A stretch of 64,000 bases of DNA from Nomia melanderi (GCF_051020985.1 NW_027475134.1:4340001-4404000); one strand, 5' to 3'. Positions 49,596 to 63,679 are shown, numbered from the stretch's first letter. The notes: generated by a model from the sequence alone, not told the origin. Numbers and translations: made by a program.

Positions 49596-52017
49596 ATATC
49601 TCGGGTGCTATTAGAGATAGCGCAATAAACCAAAGTGATCTATCTGCAGGGGGCCCTGGCTCATGAATCTGTGCAGCGGGAACGACCTAGGACCACCAGG
49701 GGCAGAGAAAACCACCGTCTCATGGGGCCGGACACTCAGGGTCAGGGGAAAATCCAATATATATCTGGTGATATCTCGGGTGCTATTACAGATAGCGCAA
49801 TAAATCAAAGTTCATTGTCTGTAGGAGGCCCTGGCGCATGAATCTGTGCAGCGGGAACGACCTCGGACCACCAGGGGCCGAGAAAACCACCGACACATGG
49901 GGCCGGACTGTCAGGGTCTGGGAAAAATCCAATATATATCTGGTGATATCTCGAGTGCTATTAGAGATAGCGCAATAAACCAAAGTGAATTATGTATAGG
50001 AGGCCCTGGCGCATGAATCTGTGCAGCGGGATCGACCTCGGACCACCAGGGACCGAGAAAAACATCGACACATGGGGCAGGACTGTCAGGGTCAAGGAAA
50101 AATCCAATATATATCTTTTGATATCACGGGTGCTATTAGAGGTAGCGCAACAAACCATAGTGAATTATCTATAGGAGGCCCTGGCGCATGAATCTGTGCA
50201 GCGGGATCGACCTCGGACCACCAGGGGCCCAGAAAATCTCCGTCTCATGGGGCCGGACTGTCAGGGTCAGGGGAAAATCCAATATATATCCGGTGATATC
50301 TCGGGTGCTATTACAGATAGCGCAATAAATCAAAGTGCATTGTCTGCAGGAGGCCCTGGCGCATGAATCTGTGCAGCGGGATCGACCTCGGACCACTAGG
50401 GGCCGAGAAAATCACCGTCTCATGGGGCCGGATTGTCAGGGTCAGGGAAAAATCCAATATATATCTGGTGACATCTCGGGTGCTATTAGAGATAGCGCAA
50501 TAAACCAAAGTGCATTGTCTGCAGGAGGCCCTGGCGCATAAATCTGTGCAGCGGGATCGACCTCGGACCACCAGGGACCGAGAAAAACATCGACACATGG
50601 GGCCGGACTGTCAGGGTCAAGGAAAAATCCAATATATATCTTTTGATATCACGGGTGCTATTAGAGATAGCGCAATATACCAAAGTGAATTATCTGCAGG
50701 AGGGCCTAGCGTATTCATCTGAGCAGCGGGAACGACCTCGGACCACCATGGGCCGAGAAAACGACCGTCTCATGGGGCGGACACTCAGGGTCAGTGAAAA
50801 ATCCAATATATATCTGCTGATATCTCGGGTGCTATTACAGATAGCGCAATAAATCAAAGTGCATAGTCTGTAGGAGGCCCTGGCGCATGAATCTGTTCAG
50901 CGGGAACGACCTCGGAACACCAGGAGCCGAGAAAACCACAGTCTCATGGGGCCGGACACTCAGGGTCAGGGTAAAATCCAATATATATCTGGTGATATCT
51001 CGGGTGCTATTACAGATAGCGCAATAAATCGAAGTGCATTGTCTGTAGGAGGCCCTGGCGCATGAATCTGCGCAGCGGGAACGACCTCGGACGACCAGGG
51101 GCCGAGAAAACCACAGTCTCATGGGGCCGGACACTCAGGGTCAGCGGAAAATCCAATATATATCTGCTGATATCTCGGGTGCTATTACAGATAGCGCAAT
51201 AAATCAAAGTGCATTGTCTGTAGGAGGCCCTGGCGCATGAATCTGTGCAGCGGGAACGACCTCGGACCACCAGGGGCGAGACAACCACCTTCTCATGGCG
51301 CCGGACACTCAGGGTCAGGGAAAAATCCAATATATATCTGGTGATATCTCGGGTGCTATTACAGATAGCGCAATAAATCAAAGTGCATTGTCTGTAGGAG
51401 GCCCTGGCACATGAATCTGTGCAGCGGGAACGTTCTCGGACCTCCAGGGGCCGAGACAACGACCGTCTCATGGGGCCGGACACTCAGGGTCAGGTTAAAA
51501 TCCAATATATATCTGGTGATATCTCGGGTGCTATTACAGATAGCGCAATAAATCAAAGTGCATTGTCTGTAGGAGGCCCTGGCGCATGAATCTGTGCAGC
51601 GGGAACGACCTCGGACCACCAGGGGCCGAGAAAACTACCGTCTCATGGGGCCGGTCACTCAGGGTCAGTGAAAAATCCAATATATATCAGCTGATATCTC
51701 GGGTGCTATTAGAGATAGCGCAATAAACCAAAGTGAATTATCTGCAGGAGGCACTGGCGCATGAATCTGTGCAGCGGGAACGACCTCGGACCACCAGGGG
51801 CCGAAAAAACCACAGTCTCATGGGGCCGGACACTCAGGGTCAGGGTAAAATGCAATATATATCTGGTGATATCTCGGGTGCTATTACAGATAGCGCAATA
51901 AATCAAAGTGCATTGCCTGTAGGAGGCCCTGGCGCATGAATCTGTGCAGCGGGAACGACGTCAGACCACCAGGGGCCGAAAAAACCACAGTCTCATGGGG
52001 CCGGTCACTCAGGGTCA
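49596..52017 (+). repeat. HOR copy D (truncated by a net 6-monomer deletion)
   Basis: Matches copy C at shift 4,198 up to about 50,860, and from about 50,950 to 52,017 at shift 3,148, so exactly 1,050 bp are missing. The joint is a composite monomer at about 50,860-50,960. Its CTGTTCAGCGGG stretch matches copy C near 47,395, while the AGGGTAAAATCC just after it matches copy C near 47,820. This suggests two joints or a conversion tract. Past 52,017 the match to C ends. Confidence 0.88.
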
Positions 52018-54208
52018 GGGGAATATTCAATATATATCTGGTGATATCTCGGGTGCTATTACAGATAGCGCAATAAACGAAAGTGCATTGTCTGTAGGAG
52101 GCCCTGGCGCATGAATCTGTGCAGCGGGAACGACCTCGGAACACCAGGGACCGAGAAAACCCCCGTCTCATGGGGCCGGATACTCAGGGTCAGTGAAAAA
52201 TCCAATATATATGTGGTGATATCTCGGCTGCTATAACAGATAGCGCAATAAATCAAAGTGAATTATCTGCAGTAGGCCCTGGCGCATGAATCTGTGCAGC
52301 GGGAACGACCTCGGACCACCAGGGGCCGAGAAAACTACCGTCTCATGGGGCCGGTCACTCAGGGTCAGTGAAAAATCCAATATATATCAGCTGATATCTC
52401 GGGTGCTATTACAGATAGCGCAATAAATCAAAGTGCATTACCTGTAGGAGGCCCTGGCGCATGAATCTGTGCAGCGGGAACGACCTCGGACCACCAGGGG
52501 CCGAGAAAACGACCGTCTCATGGGGCCGGACACTCAGGGTCAGTGAAAAATCCAATATATATCTGCTGATATCTCGGGTGCTATTACAGATAGCGCAATA
52601 AATCAAAGTGCATTGTCTGTAGGAGGACCTGGCGCATGAATCTGTGCAGGGGGAACGACCTCGGACCACCAGGGGCCGAAAAAACCGCAGTCTCATGGGG
52701 CCGGACACTCAGGGTCAGGGAAAAATCCAATATATATCTGGTGATATCTCGGGTGCTATTACAGATAGCGCAATAAATCAAAGTGCATTGTCTGTAGGAG
52801 GCCCTGGCGCATGAATCTGTGCAGCGGGAACGACCTCGGACGACCAGGGGCCGAGAAAACCACAGTCTCATGGGGCCGGACACTCAGGGTCAGGGGAAAA
52901 TCCAATATATATCTGGTGATATCTCGGGTGCTATTAGAGATAGCGCAATAAACCAAAGTGAATTATCTGCAGGAGGCCCTGTCGCATGAATCTGTGCAGC
53001 GGGAACGACCTCGGACCACCAGGGGCCGAGAAAACGACCGTCTCATGGGGCCGGACACTCAGGGTCAGTGAAAAATCCAATATATATGTGGTGATATCTC
53101 GGGTGCTATTACAGATAGCGCAATAAATCAAAGTGAATTATCTGCAGTAGGCCCAGGCGTATGAACCTGTGCAGCGGGAACGACCTCGGACGACCAGGGG
53201 CCGAGAAAACTACCGTCTCATGGGGCCGGTCACTCAGGGTCAGTGAAAAATCCAATATATATCTGCTGATATCTCGGGTGCTATTAGAGATAGCGCAATA
53301 AACCAAAGAGAATTATCTGCAGGAGGCCCTGGCGCATGAATTTGTGTAGCGGGAACGACCTCGGACCACCAGGGGCCGAGAAAACGACCGTCTCATGGGG
53401 CCGGACACTCAGGGTCAGTGAAAAATCCAATATATATCTGCTGATATCTCGGGTGCTATTACAGATAGCGCAATAAATCAAAGTGCATTGTCTGTAGGAG
53501 GCCCTGGCGCATGAATCTGTGCAGCGGGAACGACCTCGGACCACCAGGGGCCGAAAAAACCGCAGTCTCATGGGGCCGGACACTCAGGGTCAGTGAAAAA
53601 TCCAATATACATCTGCTGATATCTCGGGTGCTATTACAGATATCGCAGTACATCAAAGTGCATTGTCTGTAGGAGGCCCTGGCGCATGAATCTGTGCAGC
53701 GAGAACGACCTCGGACCACGGGGGGCCCAGAAAATCTCCGTCTCATGGGGCCGGACTGTCAGGGTCAGGGGAAAATCCAATATATATCCGGTGATATCTC
53801 GGGTGCTATTACAGATAGCGCAATAAATCAAAGTGCATTGTCTGTAAGAGGCCCTGGCGCATGAATCTGTGCAGCGGGAACGACCTCGGAACACCAGGGA
53901 CCGAGAAAACCACCGTCTCATGGGGCTGGACACTCAGGGTCAGTGAAAAATCCAATATATATCTGGTGATATCTCGAGTGCTATTAGAGATAGCGCAATA
54001 AACCAAAGTGAATTATCTATAGGATGCCCTGGTGCATGAATCTGTGCAGCGGGATCGACCTCGGACCACCAGGGACCGAGAAAACCACCGTTTCATGGGG
54101 CCGGGCACTCAGGGTCAGGGGAAAATCCAATATATATCTGGTGATATCTCGGGTGCTATTAGAGATAGCGCAATAAACCAAAGTGAATTATCTATAGGAT
54201 GCCCTGGT
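52018..54208 (+). repeat. Array region 8: non-HOR monomers between copies D and E
   Basis: About 12 monomers, mostly close to the consensus. They carry TATATATGTGGTG, CTGCAGTAGGCCC and AGTGAAAAATCC variants, a unit with GTGCAGGGGGAACG (52,645), and ATATCGCAGTACATC near 53,640. About 52,840-53,460 recurs at 56,514-57,134 (shift 3,674). An isolated HOR-like unit with GGGGGGCCCAGAAAATC sits near 53,720, and a composite with GGGACCGAGAAAACC and CACCGTTTCATGG near 54,070-54,100. Confidence 0.85.
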
Positions 54209-56515
54209 GCATGAATCTGTGCAGCGGGATCGACCTCGGACCACCAGGGACCGAGAAAAACATCGACACATGGGGCAGGACTGTCAGGGTCAAGGAAAAA
54301 TCCAATATATATCTTTTGATATCACGGGTGCTATTAGAGGTAGCGCAACAAACCATAGTGAATTATCTATAGGAGGCCCTGGCGCATGAATCTGTGCAGC
54401 GGGATCGACCTCGGACCACCAGGGGCCCAGAAAATCTCCGTCTCATGGGGCCGGACTGTCAGGGTCAGGGGAAAATCCAATATATATCCGGTGATATCTC
54501 GGGTGCTATTACAGATAGCGCAATAAATCAAAGTGCATTGTCTGCAGGAGGCCCTGGCGCATGAATCTGTGCAGCGGGATCGACCTCGGACCACTAGGGG
54601 CCGAGAAAATCACCGTCTCATGGGGCCGGATTGTCAGGGTCAGGGAAAAATCCAATATATATCTGGTGACATCTCGGGTGCTATTAGAGATAGCGCAATA
54701 AACCAAAGTGCATTGTCTGCAGGAGGCCCTGGCGCATAAATCTGTGCAGCGGGATCGACCTCGGACCACCAGGGACCGAGAAAAACATCGACACATGGGG
54801 CCGGACTGTCAGGGTCAAGGAAAAATCCAATATATATCTTTTGATATCACGGGTGCTATTAGAGATAGCGCAATATACCAAAGTGAATTATCTGCAGGAG
54901 GGCCTAGCGTATTAATCTGAGCAGCGGGAACGACCTCGGACCACCATGGGCCGAGAAAACGACCGTCTCATGGGGCGGACACTCAGGGTCAGTGAAAAAT
55001 CCAATATATATCTGCTGATATCTCGGGTGCTATTACAGATAGCGCAATAAATCAAAGTGCATTGTCTGTAGGTGGCCCTGGCGCATGAATCTGTGCAGCG
55101 GGAACGACCTCGGACCATCAGGGGCCGAAAAAACCACAGTCTCATGGGGCCGGACACCCAGGGTCAGGGTAAAATCCAATATATATCTGGTGATATCTCG
55201 GGTGCTATTACAGATAGCGCAATATACCAAAGTGAATTATCTATAGGAGGCCCTGGCGCATGAATCTGTGCAGCGAGAACGACCTCGGACCACCAGGGGC
55301 CGAGAAAACCACCGTTTCATGGGGCCGGACACTCAGGGTCAGGGGAAAATCCAATATATATCTGGTGATATCTCGGGTGCTATTAGAGATAGCGCAATAA
55401 ACCAAAGTGAATTATCTATAGGATGCCCTGGTGCATGAATCTGTGCAGCGGGATCGACCTCGGACCACCAGGGACCGAGAAAAACATCGACACGTGGGGC
55501 AGGACTGTCAGGGTAAAGGAAAAATCCAACATATATCTTTTGATATCACGGGTGCTATTAGAGGTAGCGCAACAAACCAAAGTGAATTATCTATAGGAGG
55601 CCCTGGCGCATGAATCTGTGCAGCGGGATCGACCTTGGACCACCAGGGGCCCAGAAAATCTCCGTCTCATGGGGCCGGACTGTCAGGGTCAGGGGAAAAT
55701 CCAATATATATCCGGTGATATCTCGGGTGCTATTACAGATAGCGCAATAAATCAAAGTGCATTGTCTGTAGGAGGCCCTGGCGCATGAATCTGTTCAGCG
55801 GGAACGACCTCGGAACACCAGGGGCCGAGAAAACCACAGTCTCATGGGTGCGGACACTCAGGGTCAGTGAAAAATCCAATATATATCTGCTGATATCTCG
55901 GGTGCTATTACAGATAGCGCAATAAATCAAAGTGCATTGTCTGTAGGAGGCCCTGGCGCATGAATCTGTGCAGCGGGAACGACCTCGGACCATCAGGGGC
56001 CGAAAAAACCACAGTCTCATGGGGCCGGACACCCAGGGTCAGGGTAAAATCCAATATATATCTGGTGATATCTCGGGTGCTATTACAGATAGCGCAATAA
56101 ATCAAAGTGCATTGTCTGTAGGAGGCCCTGGCGCATGAATCTGTGCAGTGGGAACGTCCTCGGACCTCCAGGGGCCGAGACAACGACCGTCTCATGGGGC
56201 CGGACACTCAGGGTCAGGGTAAAATCCAATATATATCTGGTGATATCTCGGGTGCTATTACAGATAGCGCAATAAATCGAAGTGCATTGTCTGTAGGAGG
56301 CCCTGGCGCATGAATCTGTGCAGCGGGAACGACCTCGGACGACCAGGGGCCGAGAAAACCACAGTCTCATGGGGCCGGACACTCAGGGTCACTGGAAAAT
56401 CCAATATATATCTGCTGATATCTCGGGTGCTATTACAGATAGCGCAATAAATCAAAGTGCATTGTCTGTAGGAGGCCCTGGCGCATGAATCTGTGCAGCG
56501 GGAACGACCTCGGAC
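54209..56515 (+). repeat. HOR copy E (partial)
   Basis: Matches copy D at shift 4,198 from 54,209 to about 55,065, and copy C at shift 8,396 up to 56,515. It therefore keeps the 1,050 bp that D lost. At 56,515 the match to C ends: C continues with the GGGGCGAGACAACC unit and E with a GACGACCAGGGGCC unit. The HOR is not recognisable as a continuous unit to the right of here, although single landmark monomers (174-bp units, GGGGCGGACAC) persist. Confidence 0.88.
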
Positions 56516-57390
56516 GACCAGGGGCCGAGAAAACCACAGTCTCATGGGGCCGGACACTCAGGGTCAGGGGAAAATCCAATATATATCTGGTGATATCTCG
56601 GGTGCTATTAGAGATAGCGCAATAAACCAATGTGAATTATCTGCAGGAGGCCCTGTCGCATGAATCTGTGCAGCGGGAACGACCTCGGACCACCAGGGGC
56701 CGAGAAAACGACCATCTCATGGGGCCGGACACTCAGGGTCAGTGAAAAATCCAATATATATGTGGTGATATCTCGGGTGCTATTACAGATAGCGCAATAA
56801 ATCAAAGTGAATTATCTGCAGTAGGCCCTGGCGTATGAACCTGTGCAGCGGGAACGACCTCGGACGACCAGGGGCCGAGAAAACTACCGTCTCATGGGGC
56901 CGGTCACTCAGGGTCAGTGAAAAATCCAATATATATCTGCTGATATCTCGGGTGCTATTAGAGATAGCGCAATAAACCAAAGAGAATTATCTGCAGGAGG
57001 CCCTGGCGCATGAATCTGTGTAGCGGGAACGACCTCGGACCACCAGGGGCCGAGAAAACGACCGTCTCATGGGGCCGGACACTCAGGGTCAGTGAAAAAT
57101 CCAATATATATCTGCTGATATCTCGGGTGCTATTACAGATAGCGCAATAAATCAAAGTGCATTGTCTGTAGGAGGACCTGGCGCATGAATCTGTGCAGGG
57201 GGAACGACCTCGGACCACCAGGGGCCGCAAAAGACGCAGTCTCATGGGGCCGGACACTCAGGGTCAGGGAAAAATCCAATATATATCTGGTGATATCTCG
57301 GGTGCTATTACAGATAGCGCAATAAACCAAAGTGAATTATCTATAGGATGCCCTGGCGCATGAATCTGTGCAACGGGAACGACCTCGGAA

Positions 57391-59470
57391 CACGAGGGAC
57401 CGAGAAAAACATCGACACATGGGGCCGGACACTCAGGGTCAGGGGAAACTCCAATATATATCTGGTGATATCACGGGTGCTATTACAGATAGCGCAATAC
57501 ATCAAAGTGCATTGTCTGTAGGAGGCCCTGGCGCATGAATCTGTGCAGCGGGAACGACCTCGGACCACCAGGAGCCGAGGAAACGACCGCCTCATGGGGC
57601 CGGACACTCAGGGTCAGTGAAAAATCCAATATATATCTGGTGATATCTCGGCTGCTATTACTGATAGCGCAATAAATCAAAGTGCATTGTCTGTAGGAGG
57701 CCCTGGCGCATGAATCTGTGCAGCGGGAACGACCTCGGACCACCAGGGGCGAGACAACCACCTTCTCATGGGGCCGGACACTCAGGGTCAGGGAAAAATC
57801 CAATATATATTTGGTGATATCTCGGGTGCTATTACAGATAGCGCAATAAATCAAACTGCATTACCTGTAGGAGGCCCTGGCGCATGAATCTCTGCAGCGG
57901 AAACGTCCTCGGACCTCCAGGGGCCGAGACAACGACCGTCTCATGGGGCCGGACACACAGGGTCAGGGTAAAATCCAATATATATCTGGTGATATCTCGT
58001 GTGCTATTACAGATAGCGCAATAAATCAAAGTGCATTGTCTGTAGGAGGCCCTGGCGCATGAATCTGTGCAGCGGGAACGACCTCGGACGACCAGGGGCC
58101 GAGAAAACCACAGTCTCATGGGGCCGGACACTCAGGGTCAGGGGAAAATCCAATATATATCTGGTGATATCTCGGGTGCTATTAGAGATAGCGCAATAAA
58201 CCAAAGTGAATTATCTGCAGGAGGCCCTGGCGCATGAATCTGTGCAACGGGAACGACCTCGGACCACCAGGGGCCGAGAACACCACAGTCTCATGGGGCC
58301 GGACACTCAGGGTCAGGGGAAAATCCAATATATATCTTGTGATATCTCGGGTGCTATTAGAGATAGCGCAATAAACCAAAGTGAATTATCTGCAGGAGGC
58401 CCTGGCGCATGAATCTGTGCAACGGGAACGACCTCGGACCACGAGGGACCGAGAAAAACATCGACACATGGGGCCGGACACTCAGGGTCAGGGGAAAATC
58501 CAATATATATCTGGTGATATCACGGGTGCTATTACAGATAGCGCAATACATCAAAGTGCATTGTCTGTAGGAGGCCCTGGCGCATGAATCTGTGCAGCGG
58601 GAACGACCTCGGACCACCAGGAGCCGAGGAAACGACCGCCTCATGGGGCCGGACACTCAGGGTCAGTGAAAAATCCAATATATATCTGGTGATATCTCGG
58701 CTGCTATTACTGATAGCGCAATAAATCAAAGTGCATTGTCTGTAGGAGGCCCTGGCGCATGAATCTGTGCAGCGGGAACGACCTCGGACCACCAGGGGCG
58801 AGACAACCACCTTCTCATGGGGCCGGACACTCAGGGTCAGGGAAAAATCCAATATATATCTGGTGATATCTCGGGTGCTATTACAGACAGCGCAATAAAT
58901 CAAACTGCATTACCTGTAGGAGGCCCTGGCGCATGAATCTCTGCAGCGGAAACGTCCTCGGACCTCCAGGGGCCGAGACAACGACCGTCTCATGGGGCCG
59001 GACACTCAGGGTCAGGGTAAAATCCAATATATATCTGGTGATATCTCGTGTGCTATTACAGATAGCGCAATAAATCAAAGTGCATTGTCTGTAGGAGGCC
59101 CTGGCGCATGAGTCTGTGCAGCGGGAACGACCTCGGACGACAAGGGGCCGAGAAAACCACAGTCTCATGGGGCCGGACACTCAGGGTCAGGGGAAAATCC
59201 AATATATATCTGGTGATATCTCGGGTGCTATTAGAGATAGCGCAATAAACCAAAGTGAATTATCTGCAGGAGGCCCTGGCGCATGAATCTGTGCAACGGG
59301 AACGACCTCGGACCACCAGGGGCCGAGAACACCACAGTCTCATGGGGCCGGACACTCAGGGTCAGGGGAAAATCCAATATATATCTTGTGATATCTCGGG
59401 TGCTATTAGAGATAGCGCAATAAACCAAAGTGAATTATCTGCAGGAGGCCCTGGCGCATGAATCTGTGCA
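57391..59470 (+). repeat. 1,049-bp (6-monomer) tandem duplication
   Basis: 57,391-58,421 matches about 58,440-59,470 at shift 1,049 (6 x 175 - 1, one unit being 174 bp). Shared features are CGAGGAAACGACCGCC, CTCGGCTGCTATTACTG, the GGGGCGAG unit, CTGCATTACCTGTAGG and CTCGTGTGC. Mismatches seen include GGGGAAACTCC versus GGGGAAAATCC, TATATTTGG versus TATATCTGG, and GACACACAGG versus GACACTCAGG. Confidence 0.88.
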
Positions 59471-61134
59471 GCCGGAACGACCTCGGACCACCAGGGTCCG
59501 AGAAAACGACCGTCTCATGGGGCGGACACTCAGGGTCAGTGAAAAATCCAATATATATCTGGTGATATCTCGTGTGCTATTACAGATAGCGCAATAAATC
59601 AAAGTGCATTGTCTGTAGGAGGCCCTGGCGCATGAATCTGTGCAGCGGGAACGACCTCGGACGACCAGGGGCCGAGAAAACCACAGTCTCATGGGGCCGG
59701 ACACTCAGGGTCAGGGGAAAATCCAATATATATCTGGTGATATCTCGGGTGCTATTAGAGATAGCGCAATAAACCAAAGTGAATTATCTGCAGGAGGCCC
59801 TGGCGCATGAATCTGTGCAACGGGAACGACCTCGGACCACCAGGGGCCGAGGACACCACAGTCTCATGGGGCCGGACACTCAGGGTCAGGGGAAAATCCA
59901 ATATATATCTTGTGATATCTCGGGTGCTATTAGAGATAGCGCAATAAACCAAAGTGAATTATCTGCAGGAGGCCCTGGCGCATGAATCTGTGCAACGGGA
60001 ACGACCTCGGACCACGAGGGACCGAGAAAAACATCGACACATGGGGCCGGACACTCAGGGTCAGGGGAAAATCCAATATATATCTGGTGATATCACGGGT
60101 GCTATTACAGATAGCGCAATACATCAAAGTGCATTGTCTGTAGGAGGCCCTGGCGCATGAATCTGTGCAGCGGGAACGACCTCGGACCACCAGGAGCCGA
60201 GGAAACGACCGCCTCATGGGGCCGGACACTCAGGGTCAGTGAAAAATCCAATATATATCTGGTGATATCTCGGCTGCTATTACTGATAGCGCAATAAATC
60301 AAAGTGCATTGTCTGTAGGAGGCCCTGGCGCATGAATCTGTGCAGCGGGAACGACCTCGGACCACCAGGGGCGAGACAACCACCTTCTCATGGGGCCGGA
60401 CACTCAGGGTCAGGGAAAAATCCAATATATATCTGGTGATATCTCGGGTGCTATTACAGATAGCGCAATAAATCAAACTGCATTACCTGTAGGAGGCACT
60501 GGCGCATGAATCTCTGCAGCGGAAACGTCCTCGGACCTCCAGGGGCCGAGACAACGACCGTCTCATGGGGCCGGACACTCAGGGTCAGGGTAAAATCCAA
60601 TATATATCTGGTGATATCTCGTGTGCTATTACAGATAGCGCAATAAATCAAAGTGCATTGTCTGTAGGAGGCCCTGGCGCATGAATCTGTGCAGCGGGAA
60701 CGACCTCGGACGACAAGGGGCCGAGAAAACCACAGTCTCATGGGGCCGGACACTCAGGGTCAGGGGAAAATCCAATATATATCTGGTGATATCTCGGGTG
60801 CTATTAGAGATAGCGCAATAAACCAAAGTGAATTATCTGCAGGAGGCCCTGGCGCATGAATCTGTGCAACGGGAACGACCTCGGACCACCAGGGGCCGAG
60901 AACACCACAGTCTCATGGGGCCGGACACTCAGGGTCAGGGGAAAATCCAATATATATCTTGTGATATCTCGGGTGCTATTAGAGATAGCGCAATAAACCA
61001 AAGTGAATTATCTGCAGGAGGCCCTGGCGCATGAATCTGTGCAGCCGGAACGACCTCGGACCACCAGGGTCCGAGAAAACGACCGTCTCATGGGGCGGAC
61101 ACTCAGGGTCAGTGAAAAATCCAATATATATCTG
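57975..61134 (+). repeat. 1,573-bp (9-monomer) tandem duplication, containing the older 1,049-bp joint
   Basis: 57,975-59,561 matches 59,548-61,134 at shift 1,573, a direct duplication with about 14 bp of overlap. Mismatches seen include CCGAGAACACC versus CCGAGGACACC, GAGTCTGTG versus GAATCTGTG, CAGACAGCG versus CAGATAGCG, and AGGCCCTGG versus AGGCACTGG. The right copy carries the joint of the 1,049-bp duplication at about 60,013, so the 1,049-bp event came first. Confidence 0.88.
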
Positions 61135-63679
61135 CTGATATCTCGGGTGCTATTACAGATAGCGCAATAAATCAAAGTGCATTGTCTGTAGGAGGCCCTG
61201 GCGCATGAATCTGTGCAGCGGGAACGACCTCGGACCACCAGGGGCGAGACAACCTCCTTCTCATGGGGCCGGACACTCAGGGTCAGGGAAAAATCCAATA
61301 TATATCTGGTGATATCTCGGGTGCTATTACAGATAGCGCAATAAATCAAAGTGCATTGTCTGTAGGAGGCCCTGGCGCATGAATCTGTGCAGCGGGAACG
61401 TCCTCGGACCTCCAGGGGCCGAGACAACGACCGTCTCATTGGGCCGGACACTCAGGGTCAGGGTAAAATCCAATATATATCTGGTGATATCTCGGGTGCT
61501 ATTACAGATAGCGCAATAAATCAAAGTGCATTGTCTGTAGGAGGCCCTGGCGCATGAATCTGTGCAGCGGGAACGACCTCGGACGACCAGGGGCCGAGAA
61601 AACCACAGTCTCATGGGGCCGGACACTCAGGGTCAGGGGAAAATCCAATATATATCTTGTGATATCTCGGGTGCTATTAGAGATAGCGCAATAAACCAAA
61701 GTGAATTATCTGCAGGAGGCCCTGGCGCATGAATCTGTGCAGCGGGAACGACCTCGGACCACCAGGGTCCGAGAAAACGACCGTCTCATGGGGCCGGACA
61801 CTCAGGGTCAGTGAAAAATCCAATATACATCTGCTGATATCTCGGGTGCTATTACAGATATCGCAGTACATCAAAGTGCATTGTCTGTAGGAGGCCCTGG
61901 CGCATGAATCTGTGCAGCGGGAACGACCTCGGACCACCAGGGGCCGAAAAAACCACAGACTCATGGGGCCGGACACTCAGGGTCAGGGTAAAATGCAATA
62001 TATATCTGGTGATATCTCGGGTGCTATTACAGATAGCGCAATAAATCAAAGTGCATTGTCTGTAGGAGGCCCTGGCGCATGAATCTCTGCAGCGGGAACG
62101 ACCTCGGACCACCAGGGGCCGAAAAAACCACAGTCTCATGGGGCCGGTCACTCAGGGTCAGTGAAAAATCCAATATATATCTGCTGATATCTCGGGTGCT
62201 ATTACAGATAGCGCAATAAATCAACGTGCATTGTCTGTAGGAGGCCCTGGCGCATGAATCTGTGCAGCGGGAACGACCTCGGACCACCAGGGGCCGAGAA
62301 AACCACAATCTCATGGGGCCGGACACTCAGGGTCAGTGAAAAATCCAATATATATGTGGTGATATCTCGGGTGCTATTACAGATAGCGCAATAAATCAAA
62401 GTGAATTATCTGCAGTAGGCCCTGGCGTATGAATCTGTGCAGCGGGAACGACCTCGGACCACCAGGGGCCGAGAAAACTACCGTCTCATGGGGCCGGTCA
62501 CTCAGGGTCAGTGAAAAATCCAATATATATCTGCTGATATCTCGGGTGCTATTAGAGATAGCGCAATAAACCAAAGAGAATTATCTGCAGGAGGCCCTGG
62601 CGCATGAATCTGTGCAGCGGGAACGACCTCGGACCACCAGGGGCCGAGAAAACGACCGTCTCATGGGGCCGGACACTCAGGGTCAGTGAAAAATCCAATA
62701 TATATCTGCTGATATCTCGGGTGCTATTACAGATAGCGCAATAAATCAAAGTGCATTGTCTGTAGGAGGACCTGGCGCATGAATCTGTGCAGGGGGAACG
62801 ACCTCGGACCACCAGGGGCCGAAAAAACAGCAGTCTCATGGGGCCGGACACTCAGGGTCAGGGTAAAATCCAATATATATCTGGTGATATCTCGGGTGCT
62901 ATTACAGATAGCGCAATAAATCAAAGTGCATTGTCTGTAGGAGGCCCTGGCGCATGAATCTGTGCAGCGGGAACGACCTCGGACCACCAGGAGCCGAGGA
63001 AACGACCGCCTCATGGGGCCGGACACTCAGGGTCAGTGAAAAATCCAATATATATCTGGTGATATCTCGGCTGCAACTACAGATAGCGCAATAAATCAAA
63101 GTGCATTGTCTGTAGGAGGCCCTGGCGCATGAATCTGTGCAGCGGGAACGACCTCGGACCACCAGGGGCGAGACAACCACCTTCTCATGGGGCCGGACAC
63201 TCAGGGTCAGGGAAAAATCCAATATATATCTGGTGATATCTCGGGTGCTATTACAGATAGCGCAATAAATCAAAGTGCATTACCTGTAGGAGGCCCTGGC
63301 GCATGAATCTCTGCAGCGGAAACGTCCTCGGACCTCCAGGGGCCGAGACAACGACCGTGTCATGGGGCCGGACACTCAGGGTCAGGGTAAAATACAATAT
63401 ATATCTGGTGATATCTCGGGTGCTATTACAGATAGCGCAATAAATCAAAGTGCATTGTCTGTAGGAGGCCCTGGCGCATGAATCTGTGCAGCGGGAACGA
63501 CCTCGGACGACCAGGGGCCGAGAAAACCACAGTCTCATGGGGCCGGACACTCAGGGTCAGTGAAAAATCCAATATATATCTGCTGATATCTCGGGTGCTA
63601 TTACAGATAGCGCAATAAATCAAAGTGCATTGTCTGTAGGAGGACCTGGCGCATGAATCTGTGCAGGGGGAACGACCTC

